A stretch of DNA of 64,000 nt. Origin: Pseudomonas duriflava. Lineage in GTDB: Bacteria > Pseudomonadota > Gammaproteobacteria > Pseudomonadales > Pseudomonadaceae. The notes under the pieces were generated by a model. That model saw nothing but the letters and a program-made list of their open reading frames with translations, was not told the DNA's origin and did not search any database. The position numbers were made by a program, and so were the translations under genes. This document shows, one piece after another, positions 39,468 through 48,664 of the stretch (positions within the stretch are counted from its first letter, which is position 1; every line of letters begins with the position of its first letter). The DNA lies in contig NZ_VLKY01000001.1 in assembly GCF_007830155.1 (NCBI RefSeq), positions 434,001-498,000 on the forward strand, written 5' to 3'.

Positions 39468-40772
39468 GTGAAACCGGTAAAAGTGGGTATATGCGGATTG
39501 GGTACCGTCGGTAGCGGTACGTTCAATGTTCTCAAGCGCAACGCTGAAGAAATTGCACGCCGTGCAGGACGTGGCATCGAAGTGGCCCAGATTGCCCAGC
39601 GTCGTTCCAACCCCAAGTGCGATACTGGAACCACACCGATTACCAGTGATGTCTTCGCGTTGGTCGATAATCCCGACATCGATATTATTGTCGAGCTGAT
39701 TGGAGGGTATACGGTCGCCCGCGAACTGGTCATGCGTGCCATCGAAAATGGCAAACATGTCGTAACGGCCAATAAAGCATTGATTGCTGTGCATGGTAAC
39801 GAGATCTTTGCCAAGGCCCGTGAAAAAGGTGTCATTGTGGCCTTCGAGGCGTCGGTTGCCGGGGGTATTCCGGTCATCAAGGCTTTACGTGAAGGCTTGG
39901 CGGCCAACCGGATCAACTGGGTTGCCGGTATCATCAACGGAACGGGCAACTTTATTCTGACCGAGATGCGTGAGAAGGGACGCGCATTTGAGGATGTGCT
40001 CAAGGAGGCTCAGGCCCTGGGTTATGCTGAAGCGGATCCGACCTTTGATGTGGAGGGTATCGATGCCGCGCATAAGCTCACTATTCTGGCCTCTATTGCC
40101 TTTGGCATTCCGCTGCAGTTCGACAAGGCCTATACCGAGGGCATTGCCCAGCTGACTACCGCTGATGTCGGTTATGCTGAGGCTCTGGGCTACCGGATCA
40201 AGCACCTGGGCGTGGCTCGAAGCACGGCCCAAGGTATTGAGTTGCGCGTGCATCCTACCCTGATCCCTGCGGATCGTCTGATCGCCAATGTCAATGGCGT
40301 GATGAACGCGGTGATGGTCAATGGCGATGCTGCTGGCTCGACCCTGTTCTATGGCGCAGGCGCCGGCATGGAGCCTACGGCCTCGGCCGTGGTGGCCGAT
40401 TTGGTCGATGTCGTGCGTGCCATGACTTCGGATCCGGAAAATCGAGTACCGCATCTGGCGTTCCAGCCCGATGCCTTGTCCGATCATCCTGTCTTGCCAA
40501 TAGAGGCGTGTGAGAGCGCCTATTACTTGCGTATCCAGGCGAAGGATCATCCTGGCGTTCTGGCTCAGGTAGCCAGCATTCTGTCGGAGCGCGGTATCAA
40601 CATTGAATCGATTATGCAGAAGGAAGCCGAAGAGCATGACGGTTTGGTTCCTATGATTCTGCTGACCCATCGTGTTCTTGAGCAGCACATCAGCGGTGCT
40701 ATTGAGGCATTGGAAGCGTTGTCCGATGTTATAGGGCCCGTCGTGCGTATTCGCGTTGAACATCTGAACTAA
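39468..40772 (+). CDS. hom: Homoserine dehydrogenase
   Basis: The 434-residue enzyme reduces aspartate semialdehyde to homoserine for threonine and methionine synthesis. It uses a GTG start behind GGGGA. The Rossmann motif is GICGLGTVGSGTF; catalytic region ANKALIAVHG and NGTGNFILTEM; a C-terminal ACT domain (HPGVLAQVASILSERGIN) likely mediates threonine feedback. thrC follows 56 bases later, forming a threonine operon without thrB. Confidence 0.97.
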   Translation: MKPVKVGICGLGTVGSGTFNVLKRNAEEIARRAGRGIEVAQIAQRRSNPKCDTGTTPITSDVFALVDNPDIDIIVELIGGYTVARELVMRAIENGKHVVTANKALIAVHGNEIFAKAREKGVIVAFEASVAGGIPVIKALREGLAANRINWVAGIINGTGNFILTEMREKGRAFEDVLKEAQALGYAEADPTFDVEGIDAAHKLTILASIAFGIPLQFDKAYTEGIAQLTTADVGYAEALGYRIKHLGVARSTAQGIELRVHPTLIPADRLIANVNGVMNAVMVNGDAAGSTLFYGAGAGMEPTASAVVADLVDVVRAMTSDPENRVPHLAFQPDALSDHPVLPIEACESAYYLRIQAKDHPGVLAQVASILSERGINIESIMQKEAEEHDGLVPMILLTHRVLEQHISGAIEALEALSDVIGPVVRIRVEHLN

Positions 40773-40828
40773 TCAGACCCGGCTGGAGATGCCAGCCGAC
40801 TTGCTGTAGCCACTTGAAGGTTGACCCC

Positions 40829-42238
40829 ATGCGTTACATCAGTACCCGCGGCCAAGCGCCGGCATTGAGTTTTGAAGACGTCCTGCTAACCGGTCTAGCC
40901 AGTGACGGTGGCTTGTACGTTCCAGAAAATCTTCCGCGATTTACGGTGGAGGAAATAGCCTCTTGGGCCGGCCTGCCTTACCATGAGCTGGCGTTCCGCA
41001 TAATGCGCCCTTTCGTTGAGGGTTGTATCGGTGATGCCGACTTCAAGCAAATTCTGGAAGAGACTTACGGTACGTTTGAGCACAGTGCTGTAGCCCCGCT
41101 GCGTCAGCTGGGTGCTAACGAATGGGTGCTGGAGTTGTTCCATGGCCCAACCTTGGCCTTCAAGGACTTTGCTCTGCAATTGCTGGGACGCCTGCTGGAC
41201 CATGTCCTGTCCAAGCGGGGCGAACGAGTAGTGATCATGGGGGCGACGTCTGGCGATACTGGCTCAGCGGCTATCGAAGGATGCCGTCGTTGCGATAACG
41301 TCGATATCTTTATTCTGCATCCGTATCAGCGGGTGTCGGAAGTACAGCGCCGTCAGATGACGACGATCCTGGGCGATAACATTCATAACATTGCTATCGA
41401 AGGCAACTTCGACGATTGCCAGGAAATGGTGAAGGCAAGCTTTGCCGATCAAGGTTTCTTGAAGGGTACTCGTCTGGTTGCTGTCAATTCGATCAACTGG
41501 GCGCGGATCATGGCCCAGATCGTTTATTACTTCCATGCGGCTCTTCAACTGGGCGCTCCGGCACGCTCAGTAGCGTTTTCGGTGCCTACTGGCAATTTTG
41601 GCGATATTTTTGCTGGCTATCTGGCACGCAATATGGGCTTGCCAGTCAACCAGCTGATCGTGGCTACCAACCGCAACGATATTCTTCACCGCTTCATGAG
41701 TGGCAATCAGTATTTCAAAGACACGTTGCACGCATCGCTTTCACCGTCTATGGATATCATGGTGTCTTCCAACTTCGAGCGCCTATTATTCGATCTGCAC
41801 GGTCGTAATGGCGTTGCGCTGGCTGAGCTGATGGCAACATTCAAGGCAACAGGCAAACTGTCTATTGAGGAAGATCGCTGGATTGAGGCGCGCAAGCTGT
41901 TTGATTCATTGGCTGTCGATGACGAGGCTACCTGTGCCACGATTGCTCAGGTTTTCGAACAAACGGGCGAAGTGCTCGATCCCCATACGGCTATTGGCGT
42001 GAAGGCCGCACGGGAATGCCGTCGAAGCCTGTCGACACCAATGGTGGTGCTGGGTACGGCGCATCCAGTCAAATTCCCCGACGCTGTGGAAAAGGCTGGT
42101 GTTGGTAAGGCGTTGGAGCTTCCTACGCACTTACGCGATCTATTCCAGCGCGAAGAGCGTTGCACGGTATTGCCCAACGTCTTGGCATCAGTGCAAGCCT
42201 TTGTCGCCCAGCATGGTAACCGTGGTAAGCCTCTGTAA
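40829..42238 (+). CDS. thrC: Threonine synthase
   Basis: The 469-residue PLP enzyme converts O-phosphohomoserine to threonine. I start at the ATG at 40829 (MRYISTRGQA) with GAAGG 8 bases before. The PLP lysine is in GPTLAFKDFALQ, and the phosphate-binding regions are in GATSGDTGSAA and VPTGNFGDIFAG. The large class-II form is typical of Gammaproteobacteria. Homoserine kinase must be encoded elsewhere. Confidence 0.97.
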   Translation: MRYISTRGQAPALSFEDVLLTGLASDGGLYVPENLPRFTVEEIASWAGLPYHELAFRIMRPFVEGCIGDADFKQILEETYGTFEHSAVAPLRQLGANEWVLELFHGPTLAFKDFALQLLGRLLDHVLSKRGERVVIMGATSGDTGSAAIEGCRRCDNVDIFILHPYQRVSEVQRRQMTTILGDNIHNIAIEGNFDDCQEMVKASFADQGFLKGTRLVAVNSINWARIMAQIVYYFHAALQLGAPARSVAFSVPTGNFGDIFAGYLARNMGLPVNQLIVATNRNDILHRFMSGNQYFKDTLHASLSPSMDIMVSSNFERLLFDLHGRNGVALAELMATFKATGKLSIEEDRWIEARKLFDSLAVDDEATCATIAQVFEQTGEVLDPHTAIGVKAARECRRSLSTPMVVLGTAHPVKFPDAVEKAGVGKALELPTHLRDLFQREERCTVLPNVLASVQAFVAQHGNRGKPL

Positions 42239-42245
42239 GTAACCT

Positions 42246-42275
42246 CTTGACGGGTATTGCTTGGTACCCGTCAAG
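42246..42275 (+). terminator. Terminator-like hairpin after thrC
   Basis: CTTGACGGGTA (42246-42256) and TACCCGTCAAG (42265-42275) form a perfect 11-base stem with an 8-base loop, 7 bases after the thrC stop. No U-tract follows, so it may mark an mRNA end rather than terminate strongly. Confidence 0.55.
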
Positions 42276-42492
42276 ACCTACCTGCATTTCGTCTTCTCGT
42301 TTTGATCAATTATGTGAAAACATCTCTTGCCAAGAGGTGTTATGGCTCGTGCTTGTACTAGCGTGTGATGCCAGAAGCCCAGCAGCTTTGCGACTCTTTA
42401 GTAGTTCAGCAGCAAGCGTTGCTGGTCGGCCTATATGAATCCGCATAGACTTTCGCGGTAAACTTGTCGGCTTTCCTTTCGAGCGGACCCTT

Positions 42493-43032
42493 ATGGCCCT
42501 GCAAGCCACACCTTATAAAGTCGAACTGAACCTAACCGATCTGGATCGCAGCGTTTACGAAAACCTTCGTTTCACTGTGGCTCGTCATCCTTCGGAGACT
42601 GAAGAACGATTGGCGGTACGGATTCTGGGGTATGCCCTGTGGTACGGCGAACACCTTTCCTTTGGCCGTGGCCTGTCGGACGTCGATGAGCCGGCATTAT
42701 GGGAAAAGAGTCTGGATGATCGTGTACTGCACTGGATCGAAGTAGGGCAGCCTGATGCAGATCGGCTCGTATGGTGTTCGCGGCGGACCGAGCGGGTGAG
42801 TCTGTTGGCTTATGGCAACATGCGCGTCTGGCAAGGCAAGGTAGTCGACGCGGTGAAGATGTTGAAGAATTTGAACATCGCTGCCGTACCCGCTGAGGTT
42901 CTGAGCGTACTGGCTACGGATTTGCCCCGCTCGATCAGCTGGAGCGTAATGATCAGCGAGGGAACGGTCTTTGTGACCGATGAGCGTGGCCAGCATGAGC
43001 TGCAGCTCGAATGGCTCATGGGCGAACGCTAG
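42493..43032 (+). CDS. yaeQ: YaeQ family protein
   Basis: A 179-residue protein with the YaeQ pattern: start MALQATPYKVELNLTDLDR, then RHPSETEERLAVRILGYAL, and WCSRRTERVSLLAYGN. The fold has a PD-(D/E)XK nuclease-like look; E. coli YaeQ can suppress loss of RfaH, but its biochemical role is unsettled. The 250 bases upstream hold no gene; one 9-pair hairpin lies at 42320-42340. Confidence 0.93.
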   Translation: MALQATPYKVELNLTDLDRSVYENLRFTVARHPSETEERLAVRILGYALWYGEHLSFGRGLSDVDEPALWEKSLDDRVLHWIEVGQPDADRLVWCSRRTERVSLLAYGNMRVWQGKVVDAVKMLKNLNIAAVPAEVLSVLATDLPRSISWSVMISEGTVFVTDERGQHELQLEWLMGER

Positions 43033-43131
43033 TAGCGGTGTGCGCTGTGTCTGAAAGGCTCACTTGAGAGAATGGTCTGGGCTCCTATATAAATCACTAG
43101 ACAACCCCTTATTTAACCAACCGAGTAATCG

Positions 43132-44847
43132 ATGCGTATCGAACTTCGCTCCGTGCCGGAGACGCTGCCTGACCTGGGCGAATTGCCGTCGCTACTGACC
43201 CGCCTCTATGCTGCTCGAGGAGTCAAAAGTATCGACGAGCTCGAAAAGGGCTTGGCGCGTCTGCATCCCTATCGCTTGTTCAAAGGGATGGATGCAGCAG
43301 TAGAGTTGCTTGTCGATGCGTTGGAAAAGCGCGAACGGATTCTGGTGGTTGGTGACTTCGATGCTGATGGGGCGACAGCCACTACAGTAGCGGTGCTGGC
43401 CTTGCGCAGCCTAGGGGCTGCCTGGGTCGATTATTTAGTGCCGAACCGGTTCGAATATGGCTATGGGTTGACGCCTGAGATCGTTGCCGTAGCGAAGGAG
43501 CGACAGCCCGATTTACTGGTGACAGTGGACAACGGTATTTCCAGTATTGAGGGTGTCGAGGCGGCTAAAGCTGCTGGCATGCGTGTACTGGTTACGGATC
43601 ACCACCTACCTGGCGCACAGTTGCCAGAAGCCGATGCCATTGTTAATCCAAATCAGCCGGACTGTGAGTTTCCCAGCAAGTGCATCGCAGGTGTCGGTGT
43701 GATCTTCTACGTCATGTTGGCCTTACGGACGCGGTTGAGGGAGGCCGGCTGGTTTGATGCGCTGCGTGTGCCTGAGCCTAATCTGGCCGAGTTGCTGGAT
43801 CTGGTCGCACTGGGTAGTGTGGCGGATGTAGTGCCACTGGATGCTAACAACCGCATCCTGGTGCATCAGGGACTGGCGCGCATTCGGGCAGGTCGAGCCC
43901 GGCCGGGCTTGCGTGCTTTGCTGGAGATCGCTAAGCGTCAGCCCAGCAAGGTGACCTCGACAGATCTGGGGTTTATCCTGGGGCCGCGCCTCAACGCAGC
44001 AGGCCGTCTCGATGACATGTCGCTGGGAATCGAATGCTTGCTCTGTGAGGATGAGTCGCTGGCCCGTGACATGGCTGTTCAGCTCGACCAGCTGAATCAG
44101 GACCGTAAAACTATCGAACAGGGTATGCAGCGGGAAGCGCTGGCGCAGCTCAAGGATTTGCCCAAGGATAATTTGCCTTTCGGCCTATGCCTGTTTGATC
44201 CCGAATGGCATCAAGGCGTGATTGGTATTCTCGCTTCACGTCTGAAGGAGCGTTACCACCGGCCCACACTGGCCTTTGCCGATGCAGGAGAGGGCATGCT
44301 CAAGGGCTCGGCTCGTTCGGTGCCGGGCTTTCATATTCGCGATGCGCTCGATGCGATTGCGGCTAAGCATCCAGGCCTGATCACTAAATTTGGCGGTCAT
44401 GCTATGGCGGCGGGACTGTCTTTGCCGCAAGAGAACTTTGGCGCTTTCTCCGCAGCGTTTGATGCTGAAGTACGGCGTCATCTGGTTGAGGATGATCTGA
44501 CGGGACGGCTTTATTCTGACGGTACGCTGGAAGTAGATGAGTTCTGTCTGGAGATTGCTCGTTCTCTCAAGCACGCTGGCCCGTGGGGGCAGCATTTCCC
44601 CGAGCCGATGTTTGATGGCGTCTTTGAGTTAGTACAGCAGCGGATCGTGGGCGAGCGACATCTCAAGCTGGTACTCAAAAGTGAATGTGGTCGTGTCCAG
44701 CTGGACGGGATCGCTTTCAATATCAACCGTGAAGTCTGGCCCAATCCTCAGATTCGCTGGGCGGAAGTGGCGTATCGGCTGGATGTGAATGAATACCGTG
44801 GGCAGGAAAGTGTTCAGCTGATTATTACCCATTTAGCTCCTCGCTAA
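43132..44847 (+). CDS. recJ: Single-stranded-DNA-specific 5'-3' exonuclease
   Basis: The 571-residue DHH-family exonuclease acts in recombination and mismatch repair on 5' single strands. Motifs are clear: GDFDADGATAT (motif I), VDNGISS, TDHHLPGA (DHH), VALGSVADVVPL, and the DHHA1 domain with GLITKFGGHAMAAGLSL. Length fits RecJ without extra domains. It follows yaeQ as in related genomes. Confidence 0.97.
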   Translation: MRIELRSVPETLPDLGELPSLLTRLYAARGVKSIDELEKGLARLHPYRLFKGMDAAVELLVDALEKRERILVVGDFDADGATATTVAVLALRSLGAAWVDYLVPNRFEYGYGLTPEIVAVAKERQPDLLVTVDNGISSIEGVEAAKAAGMRVLVTDHHLPGAQLPEADAIVNPNQPDCEFPSKCIAGVGVIFYVMLALRTRLREAGWFDALRVPEPNLAELLDLVALGSVADVVPLDANNRILVHQGLARIRAGRARPGLRALLEIAKRQPSKVTSTDLGFILGPRLNAAGRLDDMSLGIECLLCEDESLARDMAVQLDQLNQDRKTIEQGMQREALAQLKDLPKDNLPFGLCLFDPEWHQGVIGILASRLKERYHRPTLAFADAGEGMLKGSARSVPGFHIRDALDAIAAKHPGLITKFGGHAMAAGLSLPQENFGAFSAAFDAEVRRHLVEDDLTGRLYSDGTLEVDEFCLEIARSLKHAGPWGQHFPEPMFDGVFELVQQRIVGERHLKLVLKSECGRVQLDGIAFNINREVWPNPQIRWAEVAYRLDVNEYRGQESVQLIITHLAPR

Positions 44848-44950
44848 ATGGGTATGGGTGAAGGCGTGATCCGTCGCGTGTTGCAACTGAAATGATCGTT
44901 CCGGCAAAGTGAGGCTCTAATGAACTCCAGCCACACTGCCGAGAATGATC

Positions 44951-46054
44951 ATGAGCAAGCTTTTTGAGCCTCTTACGCTGCGTCAACTGACGCTTCCTAA
45001 CCGTATCGTCGTATCTCCTATGTGTCAGTATTCCAGCGAAGACGGCTTCGCCAATGACTGGCATCTGGTGCATTTGGGTAGCCGTGCTGTTGGCGGGGCG
45101 GGACTGGTGATCAGTGAGGCCACAGCCGTAACACCTGAAGGACGTATCACCCCTCAGGACCTCGGGCTGTGGAAAGACGAACAGATCGAGCCGCTACGCC
45201 GGATCACACAGTTCATTCAATCTCAAGGCGCTGTGCCGGGTATTCAGCTCGCCCATGCCGGCCGTAAGGCCAGTACCTGGCGCCCTTGGGAAGGCAAGCA
45301 CGGTAGTGTTCCTGTCGCGGAAGGCGGCTGGATTCCTGTAGCTCCGTCGGCCATTGCGTTTGATCCACAACATACCCGCCCAACCGAGTTGGATGCCAGT
45401 GGTATCGCTGCTATTACCCAAGCCTTTGTAAGCACAGCCGAGCGTGCTCTGGCAGCGGGTTTCAAGGTGGCCGAGGTTCATGCAGCTCATGGTTATCTGT
45501 TGCATCAGTTCTTGTCACCGATTTCAAATCAGCGCAGCGACCAGTATGGCGGTAGCTTTGATAACCGTATCCGCCTTCTTTTGGAAGTAACGCAGGCAGT
45601 GCGTAACGTCTGGCCGGACGAACTTCCACTCTTCGTACGGCTATCTGCAACCGACTGGGTTGAGGACGGTTGGGATGTTGAAGAAACAGTGGAATTGGCC
45701 AAACGGCTCAAGCCATTAGGCGTTGATCTGATTGATGTTTCTTCTGGTGGTACGGCAGCCAATGCCGAGATTCCGGTAGGGCCAGGCTATCAAACGCAGT
45801 TTGCCGAGCGGGTACGCAAGGAGGCCGGTATCGCCAGTGGCGCCGTCGGTATGATTACTGACGCGGCTCAGGCCGAGCACATTATCCGTACCGGGCAGGC
45901 CGATGTGGTGCTGTTGGCTCGTGAACTCCTGCGTGATCCGCACTGGCCGCTCCAGGCGGCAGAGGCTCTACGCGATAACGTTTCCTGGCCAGCTCAGTAT
46001 GTGCGGGCTGCGCACCGGGATACCCCTCTTCGTAAACCGCTATCCTTTGAGTAA
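44951..46054 (+). CDS. NADH:flavin oxidoreductase, old yellow enzyme (YqjM-like)
   Basis: A 367-residue FMN-dependent ene-reductase. Features of the thermophilic-like YqjM class: SPMCQYSSEDGFANDWH with the active-site Cys that tunes FMN, the His pair in VHAAHGYLLHQF, and GGSFDNRIRLLLE. It reduces activated C=C bonds in the cytoplasm using NAD(P)H; the physiological substrate is unknown. Start at 44951 behind GAGAA; an ATG 6 bases upstream is possible. Confidence 0.93.
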   Translation: MSKLFEPLTLRQLTLPNRIVVSPMCQYSSEDGFANDWHLVHLGSRAVGGAGLVISEATAVTPEGRITPQDLGLWKDEQIEPLRRITQFIQSQGAVPGIQLAHAGRKASTWRPWEGKHGSVPVAEGGWIPVAPSAIAFDPQHTRPTELDASGIAAITQAFVSTAERALAAGFKVAEVHAAHGYLLHQFLSPISNQRSDQYGGSFDNRIRLLLEVTQAVRNVWPDELPLFVRLSATDWVEDGWDVEETVELAKRLKPLGVDLIDVSSGGTAANAEIPVGPGYQTQFAERVRKEAGIASGAVGMITDAAQAEHIIRTGQADVVLLARELLRDPHWPLQAAEALRDNVSWPAQYVRAAHRDTPLRKPLSFE

Positions 46055-46064
46055 AAAGGAGGGA

Positions 46065-46088
46065 GGGCGGCTCTGGCTGCCCGCCTTC
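46065..46088 (+). terminator. Weak terminator-like hairpin
   Basis: GGGCGGC (46065-46071) pairs with GCTGCCC (46076-46082) over a TCTG loop, 10 bases after the oxidoreductase stop, followed by a short pyrimidine tail (CGCCTTCTT). Confidence 0.4.
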
Positions 46089-46334
46089 TTGCCTTAGGTA
46101 AGCTTGATTTTCAAAGGATTCTCACGAGGAAAACCCACAGGCATCTCCTGTGGATACAGCCACTGTGGTAATGATCTATAAAACAGCGCGTGTTCTTGGA
46201 TGTTTTGAGACCTGCTGTTGGATAAACAGAACGCTGCTTATTGCAACATTCCGCAGCATTCGCTCGTCAGGTCCATGAAACGTCTGGCCTTTCGATGTGC
46301 CTTATTCATATTGGCCATTGAATGGGAGACAGAC

Positions 46335-47075
46335 ATGCAAACACGTGGCTTGCTGGATCAGTTACTCAAAACAGGGCAGGACATGCTTGCCAAGCAGGGC
46401 GGTTTGTCTGGTGCACTCGGAAAGCTTAACCAAGGCAAGATGAACAACCAAGCCCGTAAAACCTCTCAGACCAGTGACCCGTTGGGCGGTATGCTCTCAA
46501 GCGCTGGCGGCGGCGCAATGGCTGCTAGTGTGTTGGGCATGTTGCTACGCAACAAGCGCGGCAGGCGGATGGGGGGAATGGGGTCAATGGCCAAATATGG
46601 CGGCTTGGCTGCCCTTGGTATGTTGGCCTATCAAGCTTATACAAATTGGCAAAAGAGTCAGGCCAACGCGCCTCAAAGCGAACCGCAAACAGTGGATCGT
46701 GCGCCTGAAGGTAAAGTGGAGCAGCACAGCCAAGCCATTCTCAGGGCATTAATCGCGGCGGCAAAGGCTGATGGGCATATCGATGAGCAGGAGCGGCAGC
46801 TGATCGACGCGGAAATGAAAACGCACGCAGCAGATGATCCCGAGCTTCAGAGCTGGCTGCGTCAGGAAATCAATAAGCCACTGGATCCTGCTGAGATTGC
46901 AGCGGGTGCCAAGACTCCAGAAATGGCTGCCGAGATATATCTGGCCAGCGTACTGATGGCCGATGATCAGCAGTTTATGGAGAAAGCCTATCTGGATGAA
47001 CTGGCGCGTCACCTTAACCTTGATCCGGGTTTGCGAGCCGAGTTGGACAGCAAGGCCAAAGGTACGAGTGCATAG
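46335..47075 (+). CDS. DUF533/TerB-like inner membrane protein
   Basis: A 246-residue protein. Start at 46335 (MQTRGLLDQL), preceded by GGGAGAC; upstream ATGs in frame look wrong. The N-terminal third is rich in Gly/Lys with a hydrophobic Gly/Ala/Met stretch (about 55-100: GGGAMAASVLGMLL, YGGLAALGMLAYQ), and the C-terminal part is a TerB-like helical domain (IAAAKADGHIDEQERQLID). This matches YebE/DUF533. Function is unknown. In about 280 bases upstream I see only a 7-base hairpin (CCACAGG/CCTGTGG near 46135). Confidence 0.88.
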   Translation: MQTRGLLDQLLKTGQDMLAKQGGLSGALGKLNQGKMNNQARKTSQTSDPLGGMLSSAGGGAMAASVLGMLLRNKRGRRMGGMGSMAKYGGLAALGMLAYQAYTNWQKSQANAPQSEPQTVDRAPEGKVEQHSQAILRALIAAAKADGHIDEQERQLIDAEMKTHAADDPELQSWLRQEINKPLDPAEIAAGAKTPEMAAEIYLASVLMADDQQFMEKAYLDELARHLNLDPGLRAELDSKAKGTSA

Positions 47076-47085
47076 TCATGAAAGA

Positions 47086-47114
47086 GGTCAGGCTGCTCGT
47101 TAAGTGGCCTGACC
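47086..47114. terminator. Hairpin after the DUF533 gene
   Basis: GGTCAGGC (47086-47093) and GCCTGACC (47107-47114) form a perfect 8-base stem with a 13-base loop, 10 bases after the DUF533 stop. It also overlaps the end of the LysR remnant on the minus strand. No U-tract. Confidence 0.45.
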
Positions 47115-47345
47115 CATCAATAATGTTTGGTGGCGTTCGCATACTTCCAGCAAAAAGTCCCAGACTGCTCTTGGCCGCATGGTCAGTGCAGTTCACGTCG
47201 GCAAGACATCCAGTAATGTCGAATGATCTTCTCCTGCGGCAATACAGGCTTTAGCAGAGGATCCCGACTGCCCAGGTGGTGAGGCAGGATAGCGAGGCCA
47301 ATTCCTGCTGGTCTGCTATTTCTACGCGAAACCCGACATGTCGAT
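47100..47345 (-). pseudogene. LysR-type regulator remnant (C-terminus, frameshifted)
   Basis: No intact frame exists here, but the minus strand translates into two adjoining pieces of a LysR effector domain. The first piece reads RPAGIGLAILPHHLGSRDP and LLKPVLPQEKIIRHYWMSC, ending at a stop. The second, in another frame, reads TMRPRAVWDFLLEVCERHQ and LLMGQAT, ending at a natural TAA (47102-47100). Together they match the last 75-80 residues of LysR regulators, with a one-base frameshift between them near 47176. No helix-turn-helix part is found between here and prfB, so this is a decayed remnant. Confidence 0.7.
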
Positions 47346-47505
47346 ATCCATGCCACTTGATTGTCATAGCGCGACGCCGGATCTGTCCGGTGCCGCGAAC
47401 CTAGCTTTTATTCAAGACGAACAAACATGGCAAAGGCTGCCGGTTCGCAGCCTATTACAGTATACTCGCCGGCTTTTCCACGTTTTCCGCGAGTGATTGC
47501 CAGCC

Positions 47506-48601
47506 ATGGAAATCAACCCGATTCTGAATAGCATCAAAGACCTTACCGGACGTACCCAGACCATTCGGGGGTATCTTTGACTACGATCTGAAAAAAGATC
47601 GTCTGACCGAAGTCGAGCGTGAGCTCGAAGATCCGAACGTCTGGAACAAGCCCGAATACGCTCAAAGCCTCGGCAAGGAGCGCGCGCAGCTGGCTCAAGT
47701 GGTCGAGACCCTTGACGAGCTCTCCGGCGGCTTGGCTGACGCGGGCGACCTGCTAGAAATGGCCGCCGAGGAAAACGATGAAGGGGCCGTTAACGATGTG
47801 GCCACCGAAGTCGAGCGCCTGCGCGAAATCCTCGAAAAACTAGAGTTCCGTCGCATGTTCAGTGGCGAGATGGACCAGAACAACGCCTACCTTGATATCC
47901 AGGCTGGTTCCGGCGGTACGGAAGCCCAGGACTGGGCGAATATGCTGCTGCGTATGTACTTGCGCTGGGCCGACAAGCACGGCTTCGAGACGACTATCAT
48001 GGAGTTGTCCGAAGGTGAAGTGGCGGGTATCAAGGGCGCGACCGTCCATGTGAAGGGCGAGTATGCGTTCGGCTGGCTCAAGACCGAAATCGGTGTACAC
48101 CGTCTGGTCCGTAAGAGTCCTTTCGATTCGGGTAACCGCCGCCATACCTCGTTCACGGCTGTCTTCGTCTCTCCGGAAATCGATGACAATATCGAAATCG
48201 AGATTAATCCAGCTGACCTGCGGATCGACACCTATCGCTCCTCCGGTGCAGGTGGACAACACGTTAATACCACCGACTCGGCGGTGCGGATTACCCACGT
48301 ACCGACCAACACCGTTGTAAGCTGCCAGAACGAGCGTTCCCAGCACGCCAACAAGGACACCGCCATGAAGATGCTGCGGGCCAAGTTGTACGAGCAGGAA
48401 ATGCAGAAGCGCACCGCTGCGTCCCAGGCATTGGAAGATTCCAAGTCCGATATCGGCTGGGGCCACCAGATCCGCTCCTATGTACTCGACCAGTCGCGGA
48501 TCAAGGATCTGCGCACCGGTATTGAGAACAGCAACTGTGACGCAGTGCTGGATGGCGACCTGGACGAGTTCATCGAAGCCAGCCTCAAGCAAGGCCTGTA
48601 A
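47506..48601 (+). CDS. prfB: Peptide chain release factor 2 with programmed +1 frameshift
   Basis: RF2 releases peptides at UGA and UAA. Translation begins at the ATG at 47506 and reads 24 codons to an in-frame TGA (47578-47580). At CTT TGA C it shifts +1 and continues from GAC (47579) to 48601, giving 364 residues, the normal length. The internal Shine-Dalgarno-like CGGGGG lies just upstream with the usual spacing for stimulation. The SPF codon-recognition tripeptide (RKSPFDSGN) and catalytic GGQ (GAGGQHVNT) are seen. Low RF2 raises shifting, so the gene autoregulates. lysS follows. Confidence 0.97.
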
Positions 48602-48664
48602 CGCTACCTTAAATACGCCCTCTCGCCAAAAGAGGGCCGACCCCGTGATGGAAATACCCAGACC

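Noticed and set aside
39885-40763. 292-codon open frame antisense to hom
   Set aside because: Fully inside hom with no recognisable domains.
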